DNA from: Gammaproteobacteria bacterium
GTDB taxonomy: Bacteria > Pseudomonadota > Gammaproteobacteria > SZUA-152
Direction of reading: 5' to 3'
NCBI GenBank assembly: GCA_021647505.1
Contig: JAKIUN010000004.1
Span: 37,118 to 101,117, forward strand
DNA: 64,000 nucleotides
Positions 46,554-59,001 of the stretch are shown in pieces (position 1 is the stretch's first letter; each line of letters begins with the position of its first letter). The notes under the pieces are model-generated. The model was not told the origin of the DNA and searched no databases. It was given only the letters and a program-made list of their open reading frames with translations. The translations under genes were made by a program, and so were the position numbers.

Positions 46554-47633
46554 TCATAATAAATTGTTATTTTTCAACACAGTAAGATCCCCCGCCGACA
46601 AACCCTGTAGCCTGGCCTGCCGCTCCTTCTCCGACAATTCACCCAACGCCTCAGCCGCACGGTAGAAGGCCGGCAGGTCACCACCCTGCTCCGCCAACAG
46701 CGCCTGAAATGCCGGCACACCGTCACGGTAGGTGGTCACCGCCGCCAACTGGGGATTGTTCAGCGGCCCGGAAAACCAGGCGTCATAACCAGCATAGCCA
46801 CCCCAGCGCCGTTTCAACGCCGCATAACCGGTGCGCAGTTCGCCCGTGATCTGCGCCTTGCGGGCAGATTGTTGCGCCTCAGGCAACTCACTGGCGTACA
46901 GCCCTGCCAGGCGGTCACGGGTAGCGGTCACCAGATCCACGAAGTCACCCTGATGCTGACGGAAACGGGCGTCGTCCATTATTTGTTGCACATCACCGTT
47001 CTGCGTCAACCAGCGCCGCACGCCTTCCTGCTCTACAGCCGAGGCAAAGGCCTCGTTGAAGGCCGTGTCGCCCGGCACATAGACGCGCTGATGCGCCAGT
47101 TCGTGAAAGATCAGCCCCGCCAGACGCGCCTCTGAACGACCCATCACGGTATTGAGCAGAGGGTCATCAAACCAGCCCAGCGTGGAATAGGCACCGATAC
47201 CGGCAACGTGGGTTTCCAGTCCCTGCGCCACCAGGGTGGCGGCATAGGCTCGCGCCTCGGTCTCATCGAAATAGCCTCGGTAGCCCACGCAGCCGGCAAC
47301 CGGGAAGCACCAGGTCTCGAGCCGCATGGATAGCGGACGGGCGGCAAACACGTTCCAGACCACAAAGGGACGTCCGAGGTCGGCATAGTCACGGTAACTA
47401 CCGTTATCGGGTAGGGCCAACTGTACGCTGGCAAAGCGGCGGATCTGCTGCACGCGGTGCAGTTTTTCACGCAGCATGGCGGGGGTCTGCGGGTCGGCCA
47501 GCAGGGCTTCGATGGACTGTCGTTTGCTGATCAACTCCCACTGGCCACGGATAGATTGGCCGTAGTAGCCACAGCCGACGAGAGACGGAATGAGCAGAAC
47601 AAGGAGAAAGAGGCGTGTCAGACAGTGCGGCAT
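46554..47633 (-). CDS. Putative zinc aminopeptidase lipoprotein
   Basis: The protein has 359 residues with a lipoprotein signal ending 'SLVGC'. The zinc-metallopeptidase motif 'HELAHQ' (HExxH) is followed by 'NEAFASAVEQEG', which provides the third ligand, matching the predicted aminopeptidases of PF10023. The ATG at 47633 gives the signal peptide; the longer start at 47705 overlaps the divergent cca gene. Only 17 bp separate the two starts. The mini SET gene follows. Confidence 0.85.
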   Translation of the reverse strand: MPHCLTRLFLLVLLIPSLVGCGYYGQSIRGQWELISKRQSIEALLADPQTPAMLREKLHRVQQIRRFASVQLALPDNGSYRDYADLGRPFVVWNVFAARPLSMRLETWCFPVAGCVGYRGYFDETEARAYAATLVAQGLETHVAGIGAYSTLGWFDDPLLNTVMGRSEARLAGLIFHELAHQRVYVPGDTAFNEAFASAVEQEGVRRWLTQNGDVQQIMDDARFRQHQGDFVDLVTATRDRLAGLYASELPEAQQSARKAQITGELRTGYAALKRRWGGYAGYDAWFSGPLNNPQLAAVTTYRDGVPAFQALLAEQGGDLPAFYRAAEALGELSEKERQARLQGLSAGDLTVLKNNNLL

Positions 47634-47650
47634 GGGCGTAAAATACCCGC

Positions 47651-48880
47651 ATGGAGACATTTTTGGTAGGCGGCGCGGTGCGCGACAAATTGCTGGGACT
47701 GACACCCAAGGAGCGTGACTGGGTGGTGGTGGGCGCCACGGTGGAGGCGATGACCGCCCGTGGCTACCGCCTGGTGGGCAAGGATTTTCCGGTCTTTCTA
47801 CACCCCGAGAGCCATGAGGAGTATGCCCTGGCGCGTACCGAACGCAAGACCGCGCCGGGCTATCACGGCTTCAGCGTGCACGCCGCGCCGGACGTGACCC
47901 TGGAGCAGGATCTGCTGCGCCGCGACCTCACCGTCAACGCCATCGCCGAGACAGCGGACGGTGAGCTTGTCGACCCTTTCGGTGGCCAGCGTGACCTGCG
48001 TGATCGCATCCTGCGTCACGTCTCTCCTGCCTTTGTCGAGGATCCGGTACGCATCCTGCGCGTGGCGCGCTTCGCCGCCCGCTTTACCCACCTCGGCTTC
48101 CGTATCGCCGACGAAACCATGCAGCTGATGCGAGAGATGGTTGAAGCCGGTGAAATCGATGCCCTGGTCGCCGAGCGGGTGTGGGCGGAAACCGAACGCG
48201 CCCTGCGTACGGACAGCCCGGCGCACTATTTTGAGGTACTGCGTGACTGTGGCGCACTGGCACGACTACTACCGGAGGTCGACCGCCTGTTCGGCGTGCC
48301 GCAACCGGAGAAACATCACCCAGAGATCGACACCGGCGTGCACACGATGCTGGTACTGACACAGGCGGCGCGCCTCTCACCCGAGCCCGTAGTACGCTTC
48401 GCCGCCCTGGTGCACGATCTCGGCAAGGGCACCACGCCGAAAGAGGAATGGCCCCGCCACATTGCCCACGAGACGCGTGGCCTGCCGCTAGTAAAGGCCC
48501 TGTGTAAACGCCTGCGGATACCCAACCACTTCCGTGATCTGGCTCTGTTGGTGACGGAATTTCACCTGCACTACCACCGCGCCGCCGAGCTGCGCCCGGA
48601 GACCCTGCTGAAGCTGCTGCGACGCACGGACGCCCTGCGCCGCCCCAAGCGTTTCGAGCAATTCATCCTCGCCTGCGAGGCGGACTCCCGTGGTCGCTGG
48701 GGATTTGAGGACGCATACTTCGAGCAACCCGACATCCTGCGTCGCGTGCGTGATGCCGCAGCCGCCGTGGACAGCCGCGAGCTGTGCGAACAGGGACTGA
48801 CAGGAAAGGCCCTGGGCGAGGCCCTGCAAGTGCGGCAACTGAAAGCCATCCGCGCGGTGCAGCAGGCAACGGCAGACTAA
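47651..48880 (+). CDS. cca: tRNA nucleotidyltransferase with HD domain (Cca)
   Basis: This enzyme adds or repairs the 3' CCA of tRNAs. The protein has 409 residues. The class II nucleotidyltransferase head has '[12 protein letters not shown]', '[10 protein letters not shown]' and '[10 protein letters not shown]'. The C-terminal HD domain ('[12 protein letters not shown]') gives the phosphatase/2',3'-cyclic phosphodiesterase activity found in gammaproteobacterial Cca. It is transcribed divergently from the aminopeptidase. Confidence 0.97.
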   Translation: METFLVGGAVRDKLLGLTPKERDWVVVGATVEAMTARGYRLVGKDFPVFLHPESHEEYALARTERKTAPGYHGFSVHAAPDVTLEQDLLRRDLTVNAIAETADGELVDPFGGQRDLRDRILRHVSPAFVEDPVRILRVARFAARFTHLGFRIADETMQLMREMVEAGEIDALVAERVWAETERALRTDSPAHYFEVLRDCGALARLLPEVDRLFGVPQPEKHHPEIDTGVHTMLVLTQAARLSPEPVVRFAALVHDLGKGTTPKEEWPRHIAHETRGLPLVKALCKRLRIPNHFRDLALLVTEFHLHYHRAAELRPETLLKLLRRTDALRRPKRFEQFILACEADSRGRWGFEDAYFEQPDILRRVRDAAAAVDSRELCEQGLTGKALGEALQVRQLKAIRAVQQATAD

Positions 48881-48948
48881 TTCTACTTTGTCACATTTAA
48901 CGCATTGTTTTTAAACATAGCCATGATTTTAAGCGGAAAATTTGTTTT

Positions 48949-49111
48949 CAACTTGAGTGGCCACTACCTGTTGAATACAAAGCTGTTCACCTTGATTGTG
49001 GCTGTCGTATAGATTGTATTGGCGCTGAAAAGTATAGAAACATTGCCGGGTATCCATGAGGCACAATTGCTGGCCTATCTAACGGCTTGCAAAAAAACAA
49101 CAGGGCACTAG
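48949..49111 (+). pseudogene. Remnant of a GxxExxY/PDDEXK_3 protein
   Basis: In one plus-strand frame, 'EWPLPVEYKAVHLDCGCRID' is readable. After a loss of part of the middle and a frameshift, 'KSIETLPGIHEAQLLAYL' follows and the frame ends at a stop. The PDDEXK_3 family reads '..PVEYKG..LDCG.R.D..V...ELKS.E.L.PIHEAQLLTYL'. The nuclease-like core strand is missing and no start remains. It is too short for the ORF track. It overlaps the end of the lipid A acyltransferase gene. Confidence 0.7.
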
Positions 49112-50010
49112 TCGTCTTTCACATCCCGCGCATAAAAATCCGCCTCGCCCTCGGGCTGGCCCTTGAAGCGTTTGTAGCCCCATTGATACTGTGCCGGCAG
49201 CTGGCGCACGCATGCCTCCACGCCTCGATTGAGACTCGCGGCGGCGCTACCGAGGTCAGCGTCATCGATGCCGATGGGCGCCGGACGGATGTGCAGGCGG
49301 AAACCGCGTCCCCGGGGCAGACGTTCAGCATAGGCGAATAACACCGTGGCGCCGGATTTTCGCGCCAGCTTGGGCAACAGCACCATGGTGTTGGCCGGAT
49401 GGCCAAAAAAAGGAGCAAACACGCCGGAGTCCCGCTCCGGATCCTGGTCGGGCAGGATGCCGATCATCTCGCCCTGGCGCAGGGCTCGCAACAGGGCGCG
49501 TACACCACTCGCATCAGTGGGCGCCAGGCGGGCGCCGCCGCGTTCGCGGCCATGCCGCATGAGTTCATTCATTGCCACCAACTTGGGCGGACGATACATG
49601 CAGGTAATACTCCACTGGGCCGACAGATAGAGCCCGGTCATCTCCCAGCTGCCCAGATGCGGCGAGAGCACGATCACACCGCGCCCCCAGGCCATGCCCT
49701 GTTGCAGCAATTCCTCCCCCTCTACCTCGCGCACCAACGGCAGCACCTGCGGCAGTGGTCGTAGCCAGAGAATGGCCGTTTCGGCGGCGGTGCGGCCGGT
49801 CTGCATCAGGCTTTGACGCAACAGGCGGCGGCGCTGCGCTCGGCTCCAGTCGGGGAAACAACGGTAGATGTTGCGCCGCGCCACCCGCCGGGTCTCGTTA
49901 GGAAACAGGTTCAGCAGTCCGCCCAGTGCCGCCCCCAGCCCCTGCGCCAGCGGCAACGATAGATAAGCAGTCGCCCTGAACAGGATGTAGATGATTCGAC
50001 CACGGATCAC
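49108..50010 (-). CDS. Lipid A biosynthesis acyltransferase (LpxL/HtrB family)
   Basis: The protein has 300 residues with an N-terminal hydrophobic helix. The acyltransferase motif is 'SPHLGSWEM' (HX4E, His118 and Glu123), followed by 'YRPPK' and 'ILPDQDP'. The family transfers a secondary acyl chain to Kdo2-lipid IVA at the inner membrane. Whether it is the LpxL or LpxM type cannot be told. Confidence 0.9.
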   Translation of the reverse strand: MIRGRIIYILFRATAYLSLPLAQGLGAALGGLLNLFPNETRRVARRNIYRCFPDWSRAQRRRLLRQSLMQTGRTAAETAILWLRPLPQVLPLVREVEGEELLQQGMAWGRGVIVLSPHLGSWEMTGLYLSAQWSITCMYRPPKLVAMNELMRHGRERGGARLAPTDASGVRALLRALRQGEMIGILPDQDPERDSGVFAPFFGHPANTMVLLPKLARKSGATVLFAYAERLPRGRGFRLHIRPAPIGIDDADLGSAAASLNRGVEACVRQLPAQYQWGYKRFKGQPEGEADFYARDVKDD

Positions 50011-50243
50011 GCCCCTTGCTCTCCCCGCTGGCAGGCGTAGAATTTACCGCTTGGCATAAACCGCCTGATGGCCAGCATCGCTCTCATGCGCCGGCCCAGA
50101 ACGGCCAACAGTGAAGCCCTGAAACCATCAAGACAATGTTGACAGATCAGCAGACATCCAGGATATGTTGCAAAGGTTTCCATAGGTGCATAGTGTACCG
50201 ATGCGGGATCACCGTAGCGATCACTCATACGAAGGATACCCCC

Positions 50244-50669
50244 ATGAACAAGAGTAAAGTCAGGTCACTGAGCCCCAAAGAGGCTTACGAACTACTGGAA
50301 AAAAATCCCAGCGCCGTAATGATCGACGTACGCTCATCAATGGAATTCCTCTTCGTCGGCCACCCCAAGGGCGCCATCCACGTCGCCTGGATCGATGAGC
50401 CGGACTGGAAGGTCGACCCGGACTTCCCCGCCCATGTGCGCCAGGTGATGCTCGGCGGTCTCAGTTGCCACGATGAAAATTGCGCTCCGGTGTTGCTTAT
50501 CTGCCGCAGCGGCAAACGTTCACTGGAGGCCGGCGAGGTTCTGGTCAAGGGTGGCTTTCCGGATGTCTACAATGTGCTGGAAGGCTTCGAGGGCGAGCTG
50601 GATGACGAGCACCACCGTTCATCGCTGGGTGGCTGGCGTTTTCACGGCCTACCGTGGGAACAGTGCTGA
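50244..50669 (+). CDS. Single-domain rhodanese-like protein
   Basis: The protein has 141 residues and one rhodanese domain with 'VMIDVRSSMEFLFVGHPKGA' and the active-site loop 'CRSGKRS' (Cys87). Rhodaneses move sulfane sulfur to acceptors such as cyanide or thiols. AAGGA lies before the ATG at 50244; the ORF from 50136 adds residues without support. The insert 'GGLSCHDENC' adds a second pair of cysteines near the active site. It stands between genes on opposite strands, followed by a REP pair. Confidence 0.9.
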   Translation: MNKSKVRSLSPKEAYELLEKNPSAVMIDVRSSMEFLFVGHPKGAIHVAWIDEPDWKVDPDFPAHVRQVMLGGLSCHDENCAPVLLICRSGKRSLEAGEVLVKGGFPDVYNVLEGFEGELDDEHHRSSLGGWRFHGLPWEQC

Positions 50670-50685
50670 AAGATAAGCCTGTTTT

Positions 50686-50766
50686 GTAGCAGCGGGCCAT
50701 GCCCGCGACCTGTCGCTTTTCCCACCTGCGAACAATCGTGGGCATGGCCCACTCCTACAGATATAT
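50686..50766. repeat. REP/BIME pair
   Basis: GTAGCAGCGGGCCATGCCCG at the left and, on the other strand from the right end, GTAGGAGTGGGCCATGCCCA. The two REP units face each other across ~30 bp and can form a large stem-loop. They lie between the rhodanese gene and metH, 60 bp before the metH start. I see no cobalamin riboswitch. Confidence 0.8.
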
Positions 50767-50827
50767 CCCATGCTAGAATAACCGGCCATTTTCCCCAGCC
50801 AGCCGCCTTTTTCCGTGAGTAAGCCCC

Positions 50828-54547
<3,720 letters not shown>

Positions 54548-54548
54548 A

Positions 54549-54566
54549 GCGGGCCATGCCTGCGAT
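54549..54566. repeat. Partial REP-like element
   Basis: GCGGGCCATGCCTGCGATG directly after the metH stop is one half of the REP type seen at 39.8 and 50.7 kb. Confidence 0.55.
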
Positions 54567-54631
54567 GTCACACCACTCAACAACCACCCACTAGAGCTGG
54601 CGGGTTAACTTTACGGACTGAAAGTCCAGAT

Positions 54632-54656
54632 ACGGGTCGAAAGACCCGTTTTATTA
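54632..54656 (+). terminator. Rho-independent terminator of metH
   Basis: ACGGGTC with GACCCGT forms a 7-bp stem closed by the stable loop GAAA, followed by TTTTATT. A second small hairpin (GGACTGAAAGTCC) lies just upstream. The region around it resembles DNA inside the element at 14955–15099. Confidence 0.85.
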
Positions 54657-54714
54657 TTCAACCCAGCAATCATTTTTAAACTGAAGTTCCTTCCTTAGAA
54701 GGATTAAAAAGCGG

Positions 54715-54802
54715 AGGCAATTTACACATAATGCTAATTATGCGGCGAAGCGAACAGCACGCTTTTTGTGCTGCGCATAATTCCGCATTATGTTCATTTG
54801 CC
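54715..54802. repeat. 88-bp palindrome with dif-like arms
   Basis: Inverted arms run from GGCAATTTACACATAATGC to GCATTATGTTCATTTGCC around a small AGCAC/GTGCT hairpin. The right arm reads GCTGCGCATAA, seven bases, TTATGTTCATT. This is close to the two XerC/XerD arms of E. coli dif (GGTGCGCATAA and TTATGTTAAAT), but the spacer is seven bases, not six. The left arm has the same layout on the other strand with a six-base spacer. It sits at the border between metH and the defence island. Confidence 0.6.
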
Positions 54803-55250
54803 GACCACCGACTTTGGTTGGGTAGGCAGCACCAAGCCTTTACCGAAGCCACAAATGATGGTGGGCTGGAAAGACCAGCGCAGTGTGGTGAAAAGGCTGG
54901 CTGGGCGATAGCCGAGCCTGGCTTGGCACCATGCAAGCGACAACGAAGGGTAACCAAGCCGGAACAGGGGCACAGAGCCGGTTGCGGAGTTTACGGAGCA
55001 TCCGGTGGTGGTGAATTCCAGCACGGCATAGCCCGCTACGGAGCCGCAAGCCCTTGGCCCCGTCGTTTGGGGCTAAGGGCGCAGTGGCGGAGTGCGGGCG
55101 GGAACGGAGGGTACAGTGTCGAACGAAGCCACGTAGCCAGTCTGCCAGAGCTTGCGGAGGCAGTCTGGCGGACTCGAATCTTGGCACGGCCTAGCCCGGC
55201 GCGACGCTTGCCGCGTAGCATGCAAGCGGCGTGACGGACGATCAGACAAT
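54803..55250 (+). ncRNA. Highly structured segment, candidate RNA or mobile-element part
   Basis: About 450 GC-rich bases without a convincing protein. Several strong hairpins are present. GCCCTTGGCCCC pairs with GGGGCTAAGGGC at 55050–55080 (12 bp, one G-U). GCCAGTCTGCC pairs with GGCAGTCTGGC near 55137–55170 (one mismatch). CGCTTGC pairs with GCAAGCG near 55207–55230. GGCTGGCT pairs with AGCCGAGCC near 54897–54921. The 167-residue plus-strand ORF across it (54731–55234) has no ribosome site and a low-complexity composition. I do not know a matching RNA family. Confidence 0.35.
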
Positions 55251-55333
55251 GATCCAAAGTTTGGATTCACAGCACCAAAAATATCTCTATAGACAAATCC
55301 TGTCCGAGTACAATTGCTCCATCACAGACGCAG

Positions 55334-57106
55334 TTATTGACTCATTTCAAGCAGATCATTATCCCACTTTGCGAGTGCATAATCGTTCAGAATATTAGGC
55401 AGCGCCGATGGATCTTTCACCACTATATAGCGCCACAATCCCATTGTGCCATCTTCATTCACTGCGTTCACCCATCGTTTTGCAGCCTTGGCCTTTAGGT
55501 CAGCGTCATCACCATATTGGCCTTTGGTTTCAATCACCAGTGTAAGTCCGATATCGAGTACGGCAATAAAGTCAGGGATATAACGCGCCGGGACACCATT
55601 TTTTCGATACGGAATTACAAACCCCATGTGTTCGTTCTTAACCCATTTGATTACGCCGGGATGGGTATCCAATGCAAAACCTGCACTTTGCTCCCACTTC
55701 TTCGTATCAGCCACCATGGCATTCAAATGACAATGATTTACGGGGTAAATATTTTTTGTTGTGTGGTAGTCAACATAACGAGTGCTTCCACGTCCTGCTG
55801 ATCCTTTCGGGATACGTGGTAGCTCCCGACTCTCAGTCAATCCACACTTGCGGATAGCTTCAAACAGAATATCAACCGCTTGCTGCTGATATGTGCCAAC
55901 CCAAAGCACATCGCATGGTTGAGCAGTACTTGTCTTGCAGATAATCTTTTCTTGAATAAATCGTTTTGCTGCAAAAGCAACCTTAGGAAACAGAGTCTGA
56001 ACAGGTACAGCATCTTTAGTATCGTCAGAGGCCAACCCTTGTTCTTTTTCCCATCTATTACAAACCTCTCTCGCAAGAACAAACGCTACTTGCTGATCAC
56101 GGAATTGTTTACGCCAACCGGCCAGAGTTAAGACAGGATTTTGTCCGGGCCCATAAACGGCTAGCGCCCCTTCCGGGGCTGTCATCGAATTCATCTCGGT
56201 TTGATCGGGTATGCTCATAGGATCAATCGTCAACTGTGAGACCTGATCCCAGGCAATACTTACTTCGAAGGTTTTCGGGCTGTAGTAGCCTTCTACCAGA
56301 GGGAACTCTATTTCATATTGCTCCTTATCTGGGTCACTAAAAATATGGTTGGGCTCTTTTGGCGGCTTACTATCTTTTGGCTTAGAAACTTTGAACGGCA
56401 CCAGTTCAAAAGGCACGCCAAATACTTTGGCGGTCTCTTCTTCAAACTGATCGGTCTCTTCATTCAAGGCATAACTACGACGGCGCAGTGCACGGCCAAC
56501 GACCTGCTCACACAACAACTGAGAACCGAAAGGACGCAGACCAACGATATGAGTCACGGTGTTGGCATCCCATCCTTCGGTCAGCATGGCTACGGAGACG
56601 ATGCAGCGGATATTCCTGCCCGGAGGGATACGTTCATCAATCCATTTATAACTGCCATCATTGTCATCAGCCTCGGCCTTTTCGTTATTTTTACGAACCA
56701 GCTCTGACCATTCTTCTGGTACCTTGCCACCTGGCCAGGATTTTTTACCAATGGTATCGAGAATAAAACGCAGACGCCGAGTTTCATCTTTGCTGCCGCC
56801 TTCCTCCAGGTCTTCTACCACTTTGGAGTCAACACGAACGGTGACCTCATTACCCGTTTGATTACGAAACCATTCCGGTGCCTGGCCATAACCACCTTCG
56901 TTATAGCCTAACCAGCTATAGACCTCTGCAGCCACCTTGGTGTCACGGCAGACTACGATAAATACCGGAGGCACCGGGTGTATTTCATCCTTGCTGTCCT
57001 GTTTCCACTGCTGAAAACGCTTGTGCCAATCCTGCGCCAATGTCGTAATGGGGGCAGAAGCATAGGTCATTACGATCTGAGGATTGATTTTCTTTCCCAG
57101 GCTCCT
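55334..57106 (-). pseudogene. Type III-like restriction subunit Res, 3' part after a frameshift
   Basis: This frame continues the helicase-nuclease begun at 58481. It has helicase motifs V–VI ('MLTEGWDANTVTHIVGLRPF', 'QVVGRALRR') and, near the end, a PD-(D/E)XK nuclease site with 'YIPDFIAVLD' and 'LVIETKGQYGDDA'. Joined to the first part, the protein would have about 1048 residues, the normal length. The ORF track starts it at 57400, but residues before ~57100 are out of frame with the homologous protein. It is the last gene of the defence operon and was probably translated as one protein before the frameshift. Confidence 0.8.
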
Positions 57107-58481
57107 TTTCCGCCATCGATTCAATCCACCGCCATACATTAAAGTAACTGGCCTCTTCGGCTCCGGTAATATCGCGTGTTGGTAATTGAGGAATCTTGAC
57201 CAGCCCTGATTCAATGGCATCCAGTAAACCAAAATCGGAGACAACCCAGGGGAACGGTTTGCCCACTTCATTGCCCGAACCTTGAATGTAAAACGGGGTA
57301 GCGGAAAGGTCGAAGCAATATTTAACCCCTTTCTTTCGGCCACCCGCCAGCTTGTTGATTCGATCCAGACCTTCAATCCAGATCGTCGCTTCTCTAGCAT
57401 TCTTTTTGGCTAAAGAGGCATCTTCTTCCAGATCAACGAGATTATTGCTGTCACCACGGCGATAGGCATGATGCGATTCATCATTAAAAATAAGCCAATG
57501 CGGGCTGCGACCTTTGCCCGACCCCAGCTCCTGGCGAATACGTTTAAACCAGGCCCGGTCAGACTCAAAATACTTTACCTCGATCGACTCATTGGCCTTT
57601 CCTGCATTCTTTACAATCTCTGTTGCCTCACCGGTTTTTACGACCTTTGCCGATGTTCCATTAACACTGCTGGACTCCTTCTTCGCCAAACGGTGCCAGT
57701 TGGCAATCATCACCTCACCCCGGCGCAGTTCTTCCATGCGATGTGGCGGCACTAGCTGACGAGTGCGATAAAGACTGTTATCTCCATGGGCAGGATCGAG
57801 TTCCTGGAGTCGCTCCCGAATGGTGACATTAGGGCAGACGATGAGGATGGTATCCGAGAAACGATCATCGGTCGGTGCTGCAACACAGTTCAGAATCGAC
57901 CATGCCGAAAGCATGCCCATCACGGTGGTTTTGCCCGTCCCCGTTGCCATCTTGCAGGCGTAGCGGGTAAAAGCCCTAAACCCGGCCTCCCTCGCATTTT
58001 CACCGGGGTGATCCACAGGTATTTCAGGCATCCCCTTACGGTAGATGGGATTGGCTTCCACCAAAAAGATGATCGTCTCGACCGCTTCTACCTGGGCAAA
58101 GAAGAGGCGTTGTTTTCGCAGTGAACTGTCACCCCGCCATAAAACCAGCAGCTCTTTGGTGATGCTGGATGCGCCATCGTATGGAATGCCTGTCAATTTT
58201 CCGTCACGCCACTCCTTCGTGCGGTTACGCAGCCAATTGACCAAGGGTAGATCCTCCTGCTGGCCGATGCCTAAATCACCTTCGAGGCTCAACTGTTTTT
58301 TGTTCTTGCGCCCCCGGCCACTGCTCTCTGGAACCCGGTAGTAATAACTTGCGGGCCGTCTGCCGGTTGCCTGTATCGGCAGTTTTCCTTTCTCAATCTG
58401 CCAATGCTGGGCAGGCTCAACAAAGGGGGAGTTGATGATCGGAGACTCAACCTCATTGGGGGCAACAAGCTTTTCAGACAT
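56985..58481 (-). pseudogene. Type III-like restriction subunit Res, 5' part with frameshift
   Basis: This is the N-terminal half of a DEAD/DEAH helicase-type restriction subunit. It has Walker A 'MATGTGKTTVMGML', DEAD-like box 'NDESHHAY' and 'SATPFYIQGSG'. Homologous reading ends at residue ~462; the last ~36 residues come from the wrong frame. At ~57095 the minus strand reads GGGAAAGAAAATC. Removing one A restores 'GKKINPQIVMTY', which continues in the other frame. It starts 11 bp after the zinc-finger antitoxin gene. It is likely non-functional as a nuclease, unless the slip is corrected during expression. Confidence 0.8.
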
Positions 58482-58492
58482 GGAAACAGACC

Positions 58493-58720
58493 TCAGGCTG
58501 CAAACCGCCGCACTTCAATCTCTGCACCATTGGCAACCGCCTCTTCCGCCATGGTCAGAACCTGTTCTGTCATCTCATTGGAGAGATAATATTCACCACA
58601 ATTTTCGCAGACATCCGCCGGAACGCCTTTGATTACCATGGTTGTAGCATCCCGCTCCAGCGTTACCGTGGCTGTTCCCGGCTGAGTATCACCCTGTTTA
58701 CAGATTACACATTGCATCAC
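58493..58720 (-). CDS. YgiT-type zinc-finger antitoxin
   Basis: The protein has 75 residues. Two CxxC pairs (CVIC at 4–7 and CENC at 38–41) form the zinc knuckle of the MqsA/YgiT type. 'VPADVCENCGEYYLSNEMTE' is the family core. The helix-turn-helix that full MqsA carries is absent. The start overlaps the stop of the DUF4258 gene as ATGA, giving the toxin-first order also seen in mqsRA. It presumably neutralises that toxin. It lies 11 bp before res. Confidence 0.85.
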   Translation of the reverse strand: MMQCVICKQGDTQPGTATVTLERDATTMVIKGVPADVCENCGEYYLSNEMTEQVLTMAEEAVANGAEIEVRRFAA

Positions 58721-59001
58721 TTTATCCTCGTTTTGAACCCATTAGACCATAGCGCGCCATCTGGAATATATGCCGTAATGATAATACAGCTACCGTCTAT
58801 TTTGTTCTGTGCCAGCACAACATGAACCGGCTTTTCTGCGGCAAAACCAAGCAGCAGAAAACTGGGATGCGGTCGGTCATCCGGATAGCTGGCAACTGTC
58901 TCGCCCCTGGTAACAATATCCGTTACCTCCTGCCTTTTGATATCACGCTGAAACATACGCCGAACAGCATGGCCGCTGAATGAGATCGTGCGGCATTTCA
59001 T
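58717..59001 (-). CDS. DUF4258 toxin-like protein
   Basis: The protein has 94 residues and a BrnT/RelE-like small fold. It has the DUF4258 start 'ISFSGHAVRRMFQRDIKRQE' (HxxxRMxxR) and the strand pattern 'PVHVVLAQNKIDGSCIIITAYIPD'. DUF4258 proteins are usually toxins paired with a zinc-finger antitoxin, as here, and probably act on RNA. The start overlaps the mod stop as ATGA, so the pair is built into the restriction operon rather than merely near it. It is intact. Confidence 0.83.
   Translation of the reverse strand: MKCRTISFSGHAVRRMFQRDIKRQEVTDIVTRGETVASYPDDRPHPSFLLLGFAAEKPVHVVLAQNKIDGSCIIITAYIPDGALWSNGFKTRIK

Noticed and set aside
50670-50827. Possible cobalamin riboswitch before metH
   Set aside because: The region is filled by a REP pair and lacks a recognisable B12-box.
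55130-55190. Possible tRNA (ACTCGAATC resembles a T-loop)
   Set aside because: No matching acceptor stem, anticodon arm or D-loop.
54731-55234. 167-residue plus-strand ORF
   Set aside because: Composition of a translated GC-rich structured segment and no ribosome site; the start lies inside the palindrome.
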